DNA from: Maritimibacter sp.
GTDB lineage: Bacteria > Pseudomonadota > Alphaproteobacteria > Rhodobacterales > Rhodobacteraceae
Direction of reading: 5' to 3'
NCBI GenBank assembly: GCA_020441225.1
Contig: JAGRMP010000575.1
Span: 1 to 9,463 of the forward strand
DNA length: 9,463 bases
The notes under the pieces: model-generated
Database searches by the model: none
What the model saw: the letters and a program-made list of their open reading frames with translations, nothing else
What the model was told of the DNA's origin: nothing
In this document: piece by piece, positions 5,995 through 9,463 of the stretch
How positions within the stretch are numbered: the stretch's first letter is position 1
How the letters are laid out: each line of letters begins with the position of its first letter
Made by a program: the position numbers and the translations under genes

Positions 5995-6156
5995 TCAATC
6001 CCCCGGCGGCGCGTCGTCCCAACGATCCGACAGGATGCGCTGCGCATCGCCGTCCGGATCGTCATACTGGTGCGACTTCAGCGACCAGAAGAAAAACCCG
6101 AGCCCGACGCCACCCAGCAGCAGCGAGATCGGGATGAGGTAGACCAGGACGTTCAT
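5995..6156 (-). CDS. ccoS: cbb3-type cytochrome oxidase assembly protein CcoS
   Basis: This 53-residue protein is the last gene of the ccoGHIS operon. It starts MNVLVYLIPISLLLGGVGLG, a single membrane helix at about residues 4-25, followed by FFFWSLKSHQYDDPDGDAQR, where the W-x-x-x-x-x-Q-Y/F-D-D-P-x-G/D-x-A-x-R-I-L pattern is diagnostic of CcoS/FixS. The Asp/Pro-rich tail is cytoplasmic. Family members are about 50-60 residues, so it is complete. Its ATG overlaps the ccoI stop (ATGA at 6156-6153), indicating translational coupling. In other bacteria CcoS is needed for putting haem and copper cofactors into the cbb3 oxidase. The convergent regulator gene ends 44 bases away. Confidence 0.95.
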   Translation of the reverse strand: MNVLVYLIPISLLLGGVGLGFFFWSLKSHQYDDPDGDAQRILSDRWDDAPPGD

Positions 6157-8354
6157 TTCAGCCCCTTCAGCCGCAGCGCGTTGAGCGAGACGGTGATCGA
6201 CGAGGCCGACATCGCCAGCGCCGCGGCGAGCGGGGTTGCGAGCCCGACCAGCGCGATGGGAATGGCGATGGCGTTGTACCCCGCCGCGATGGCGAAGTTT
6301 TCCTTGATCCGGCGGGTGGCCGAGCGCGACAGCGCCACCGCGCCGCCGATCGGCTCAAGCGAGCGGCCGAGCAGCACGATGTCCGAGACCACCCGCGTCG
6401 CCTCCAGCGCCGTCGCGGGGCTGATCGAGACATGCGCGGCCGCCAGCGCGGCGGTGTCGTTCAGCCCGTCGCCCACCATCAGCACCTGCGCGCCACCGGC
6501 CCGCAGCGCCTCGATGGCCGCCACCTTGTCGGCCGGCAGCATGCCCGAACGGTAATCCTCGATCCCCAGCCGGAAGGCCACGTCCTGCACCGCCGCGGGC
6601 GCGTCGCCCGAAATGAGCGTCACCTTCATCCCCTGGGCCTTCAAGGCCGCCACCGCCTCGGCCGCGCCGTCACGCAGATTGTCGGTGAAGGTGAAGGCCA
6701 CCGCCGGCCGCTTGCCGACCTTGAGATAGGTCGCGGTCCGGTCGAGCCCGCGCGCGCCCAGCCATTCGGCCCGGCCCAGCCGCACCTCCTGGCCCTCCCA
6801 GGTGGCCTCGATCCCGTGCCCCGGCGTCTCGCGCACTTCGGTGATGACCATGGGCCTGAGCCCTGCCTCACCCGCTGCCGCGGCAATCGCCTGCGCGAGC
6901 GGATGCGACGAGCCCTGCGCCAGCGCATAGGCGAGCGAGAGATCGGCGTCGCTGTGGTCGCCCATGTTGTCGAGCACGGGCTTGCCTTCGGTGAGCGTGC
7001 CGGTCTTGTCGAAGACCGCATGGGTCACCTGCGCCAGCCGTTCCGTCGCGGTCGATGACTTCAAAAGCATCCCCTGGCGGAACAGCCGTCCCGAGGCGGC
7101 GGTGGTCACCGCCGGCACCGCGAGGCCGAGCGCACAGGGGCAGGTGATGATCAGCACCGCGACCGCGATGTTGAGCGACAGCCGCACGTCCCAGCCCGAG
7201 ATCGCCATCCACACCGCAAAGGCCGCGAAGGCCAGAAGATGCACCGCGGGAGCATAGATCTTCGCCGCCTTGTCGGCGAGCGATGTGTACTTGTTGCGGC
7301 TGGTCTCGGCCATCGCCACGAGGTCGGCCATCCGGTGCAGCGAGGTATCCTTGCCCGCGGCCGAGACCCGCACGGTCATCGGCCCGGTCAGGTTCACCTC
7401 GCCCGCGTTCAGCGTATCGCCCGGTCCGGCAAAGACCGGCAGGCTCTCGCCGGTGAGCAGCGAGCGGTCGACCTCGCTCTCGCCGGTCTCGACCATGCCG
7501 TCGACCGGTACCCTTGCACCGGGCACGACCCGCACCACGTCGCCCACGGCGAGCTCGGCGACCGAGACCACCTCGTCGCTCCCGTCCGCCAGCACCCGGT
7601 GCGCGCGCGGCACTTCCAGCGCGGCGAGCTCCTCCGCCGCCGAGCGGGCGACCGCGCGGGTGCGGTGGTCGAGATAGCGCCCCGCGAGCAGGAAGAAGGT
7701 CAGCGACAGCGCGGCGTCGAAATAGGCGTGATGCCCCGACATCGCGGTCTCGTAAAGCGACATGCCCGCCGCCAGCAAGATCGCCAGCGAAATCGGCACG
7801 TCCATGTTCAACCGGCCCGCGCGCAGCGCGTCCCAGGCGTGTTTGAAGAAGGGCTGCGCCGAAAAAGCGATGATCGGCAGCGAGATCGCCGCCGAGACCC
7901 AGTGGAACAGATCGCGGGTGGCATCCGCGGCGCCGGACCAGACCGAGATCGACAGGATCATCACGTTCATCATGCCGAACCCGGCCACGCCGAGCCGCAT
8001 CAGCATGTCGCGCGAGCTTTTCTCGGTCGCGGTGGTGGTCAGCACGCCGGCGTCGAGCTCATAGGCCTCGTAGCCGATCTCGGTCAGGAAATCGGCCAGC
8101 GCCTGCGGGTCGACCTCCGGATCGGCCTCGATGCTGGCGCGCTTAAGGGTCAGGTTCACCCGCGCCGAACGCACGCCGTCGAGCTGTTGCAGGCTGCCCT
8201 CGACGCCGACGATGCAGGCGGCGCAATGCGCCGTCGGCAGGCTCAGCATGATCCGCTTCGCCTCCTGGCCGTTGCCGTGATAGCCCTTACCGGCCGTGTC
8301 CTCGGCGATATGGGCGGCGTCGCAGGCCGGACAGGCGGAAACCGGGGCAGCCAC
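6153..8354 (-). CDS. ccoI: Copper-translocating P1B-type ATPase CcoI (FixI)
   Basis: The 733-residue inner-membrane pump moves Cu(I) for assembly of the cbb3 oxidase. In order: an N-terminal CPAC motif (8-11), a heavy-metal-associated domain with CAAC (44-47), membrane helices from about 120, the actuator motif TGES (301-304), the transmembrane copper site CPC (405-407), the phosphorylated Asp449 in DKTGTLTEG, the HP motif (484-485), GDGLND (628-633), and the copper-pump signatures YN (693-694) and MSASS (715-719). Everything catalytic is intact. The start is a GTG at 8354-8352, three bases after the ccoH stop, without a strong ribosome site; a later ATG (Met36) would remove the CPAC motif. 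The place between ccoH and ccoS separates it from general copper exporters such as CopA. It overlaps ccoS by four bases. Confidence 0.96.
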   Translation of the reverse strand: MAAPVSACPACDAAHIAEDTAGKGYHGNGQEAKRIMLSLPTAHCAACIVGVEGSLQQLDGVRSARVNLTLKRASIEADPEVDPQALADFLTEIGYEAYELDAGVLTTTATEKSSRDMLMRLGVAGFGMMNVMILSISVWSGAADATRDLFHWVSAAISLPIIAFSAQPFFKHAWDALRAGRLNMDVPISLAILLAAGMSLYETAMSGHHAYFDAALSLTFFLLAGRYLDHRTRAVARSAAEELAALEVPRAHRVLADGSDEVVSVAELAVGDVVRVVPGARVPVDGMVETGESEVDRSLLTGESLPVFAGPGDTLNAGEVNLTGPMTVRVSAAGKDTSLHRMADLVAMAETSRNKYTSLADKAAKIYAPAVHLLAFAAFAVWMAISGWDVRLSLNIAVAVLIITCPCALGLAVPAVTTAASGRLFRQGMLLKSSTATERLAQVTHAVFDKTGTLTEGKPVLDNMGDHSDADLSLAYALAQGSSHPLAQAIAAAAGEAGLRPMVITEVRETPGHGIEATWEGQEVRLGRAEWLGARGLDRTATYLKVGKRPAVAFTFTDNLRDGAAEAVAALKAQGMKVTLISGDAPAAVQDVAFRLGIEDYRSGMLPADKVAAIEALRAGGAQVLMVGDGLNDTAALAAAHVSISPATALEATRVVSDIVLLGRSLEPIGGAVALSRSATRRIKENFAIAAGYNAIAIPIALVGLATPLAAALAMSASSITVSLNALRLKGLK

Positions 8355-8357
8355 GGC

Positions 8358-8849
8358 TCAGTTTTCCGGCAGGATGATCTGGAGCCGCTGGCGGAACGGC
8401 GTGCCATTGGCCGCCGTCGCGACGAAACGCACATCCCATTTGCCGAAGTCGAGCGGGGTGACCTCGGCCACGTGCACGCCCATCTCGTTCTGGCGGAAGA
8501 CCAGCGCCTGGTCGTCGGTCCGCTGGGTCGCGCGTCCGATGGTGCCCTCGATGATCTCGACCCGCGCGGGCTTGCCGTCGGGCCCCAGGATGGTGAGCTG
8601 CACCGTCTCGCCGACGATCGCCGCCGAGGTTTCCCAGCCCAGCGCTTCCTGCGCCGCGCGGTCGGCGTCGAAGGTCTGGCTCGCGACATAGGAATTGTCG
8701 ACCTCGAGACCGGGGAAGGTCCCGATCGCGTTCCAGGCCATGAAGATATTGACCCCGAGAATGAGCGCAAAGGCCCCCGCGAACATCGCGAAGACCTTGG
8801 CGCCCGTCAGGGGCTTTCCGCCATCCGGCGTCTGATCCGTTTCAGCCAT
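8358..8849 (-). CDS. ccoH: cbb3 oxidase assembly protein CcoH (FixH)
   Basis: The product is 163 residues with one N-terminal membrane helix (about 17-39, KVFAMFAGAFALILGVNIFM) after a short cytoplasmic tail, and a periplasmic beta-rich domain. FPGLEVDNSYVASQTFD (45-61) and the GW pair at 71-72 are typical of the FixH family. Length fits the family. The ATG at 8849 is preceded by GAGGGG, which overlaps the ccoG stop codon, and the gene lies six bases after ccoG and three bases before the ccoI start, so all are in one operon. CcoH binds the cbb3 oxidase complex and is required for its assembly or stability in other bacteria; its exact chemistry is not settled. Confidence 0.93.
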   Translation of the reverse strand: MAETDQTPDGGKPLTGAKVFAMFAGAFALILGVNIFMAWNAIGTFPGLEVDNSYVASQTFDADRAAQEALGWETSAAIVGETVQLTILGPDGKPARVEIIEGTIGRATQRTDDQALVFRQNEMGVHVAEVTPLDFGKWDVRFVATAANGTPFRQRLQIILPEN

Positions 8850-8855
8850 GTCCCC

Positions 8856-9463
8856 TCACTGCCCCGTGCCGTTGAAAACGCTGTCCTTGAAGGCCCGGTC
8901 GCCGCTCTGGCCGTCGCGGACCCAGATCCGGATCGGCGTGCGGTCGATGCGGGCCTCTTCCGATCCCGCCGGCGCGACCACGTAGATCCGCACCTTGGTT
9001 TCGGTATCTGCCGGCACTTCTACCACGGATTGGTCGCTGCCTTGAACCGAAACCGTGAACGGGCTGTTCTCGCCGAGCGACACGTAATAGGGCCGGTCCT
9101 CGCCATGTGTGTTGCGCACGCCGATCTCGTAGGCGTTGCGGATCGAGCCGTCGGCCATGGTGACATAGACCGGGTTGCGCTCCGGGCGCAGGGTAAAGGT
9201 CAGATCGGGCCGCACGAACAGGCCGACCACCAGCGCGATGCCGAGCGCGGCCCAGAGCGTGAAGTAGAGGATCGTGCGTGGCCGGAAGATATGCCGGTAG
9301 ACATGCTTGACCTTGTTGCCGGCGCGCTCGTTGGCCTCGTCGCTGAGCGCCATGTAGTCGATCAGCCCGCGCGGCTTGCCGACCTTGTCCATCATGTCGT
9401 TGCAGGCGTCGATGCAGAGCCCGCAGGTGATGCAGGCGAGCTGCTGGCCGTCGCGGATGTCGA
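8856..9463 (-). CDS. ccoG: cbb3 oxidase assembly Fe-S protein CcoG (FixG/RdxA), 5' end outside window
   Basis: Only the last 201 codons are inside the window; the gene runs off the right edge, and full-length family members are about 470-520 residues. The visible part starts inside a bacterial ferredoxin domain with the motif CITCGLCIDAC (Cys-x2-Cys-x2-Cys-x3-Cys, encoded at about 9434-9402), which binds one 4Fe-4S cluster. A membrane helix follows (TILYFTLWAALGIALVVGLF, about 9283-9224), then the periplasmic Ig-like C-terminal domain typical of FixG. CcoG is a membrane redox protein implicated in reducing copper during cbb3 oxidase assembly. It is the first gene of the ccoGHIS order, and its stop codon is within the ribosome site of ccoH. 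Its promoter lies outside the window. Confidence 0.95.
   Translation of the reverse strand, partial: DIRDGQQLACITCGLCIDACNDMMDKVGKPRGLIDYMALSDEANERAGNKVKHVYRHIFRPRTILYFTLWAALGIALVVGLFVRPDLTFTLRPERNPVYVTMADGSIRNAYEIGVRNTHGEDRPYYVSLGENSPFTVSVQGSDQSVVEVPADTETKVRIYVVAPAGSEEARIDRTPIRIWVRDGQSGDRAFKDSVFNGTGQ

Noticed and set aside
6432..7058. Plus-strand open frame antisense to ccoI
   Set aside because: Composition is Arg/His/Gly-rich shadow sequence over an intact P1B-ATPase gene.
1..9463. CRISPR array, insertion sequence, tRNA, toxin-antitoxin or defence system
   Set aside because: No regularly spaced repeats, transposase, terminal inverted repeats, tRNA-like cloverleaf or small paired toxin genes were found; genes and composition look like core chromosome.

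Overview
The window is very GC-rich, with the codon usage, gene content and gene order of an alphaproteobacterium. The ccoGHIS cluster, the DUF3052 protein and the tesA / ybbA-ybbP arrangement together suggest a member of the Rhodobacteraceae (inference from content, no database search). It reads as core chromosome: no mobile element, CRISPR array, tRNA or rRNA is visible.

Layout, left to right. (1) 1-543, minus: the 5' part of a gene for an exported protein of unknown function, cut by the window edge. (2) 697-1137, plus: a small DUF3052-family protein, divergent from (1) across a 153-bp promoter region. (3) 1143-1189: two back-to-back perfect hairpins between convergent genes. (4) 1193-4389, minus: a two-gene ABC unit, a YbbP-like FtsX-fold permease and its YbbA-like ATPase, overlapping by 4 bases. 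(5) about 4412/4469-5068, plus: tesA, a GDSL esterase divergent from ybbA, as in the E. coli tesA-ybbA-ybbP locus; its start codon is unclear. (6) 5069-5356: a 288-bp intergenic stretch, less GC-rich in its right half, with a 13-bp palindrome, a repeated 10-mer and a sigma70-like promoter. (7) 5357-5950, plus: a LuxR-type regulator with a degenerate receiver domain, probably starting at TTG. (8) 5995-9463, minus: ccoS, ccoI, ccoH and the 3' part of ccoG, a tightly packed operon for cbb3 cytochrome oxidase assembly.

How the genes work together: CcoG (membrane Fe-S protein), CcoH (assembly factor), CcoI (copper P1B-ATPase) and CcoS serve copper delivery and assembly of the high-affinity cbb3 terminal oxidase. 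The structural genes ccoNOQP would be expected beyond the right edge, upstream of ccoG. The YbbA/YbbP-like pair is a putative envelope ABC system of the MacB/LolCDE-related superfamily, next to a periplasmic esterase.

I found no convincing undescribed multi-gene system. The points most worth a second look are the degenerate receiver of the LuxR regulator and its repeat-bearing upstream region, the paired three-base-loop hairpins at 1143-1189, and the start of tesA, whose signal peptide is encoded partly upstream of the only plausible ATG.
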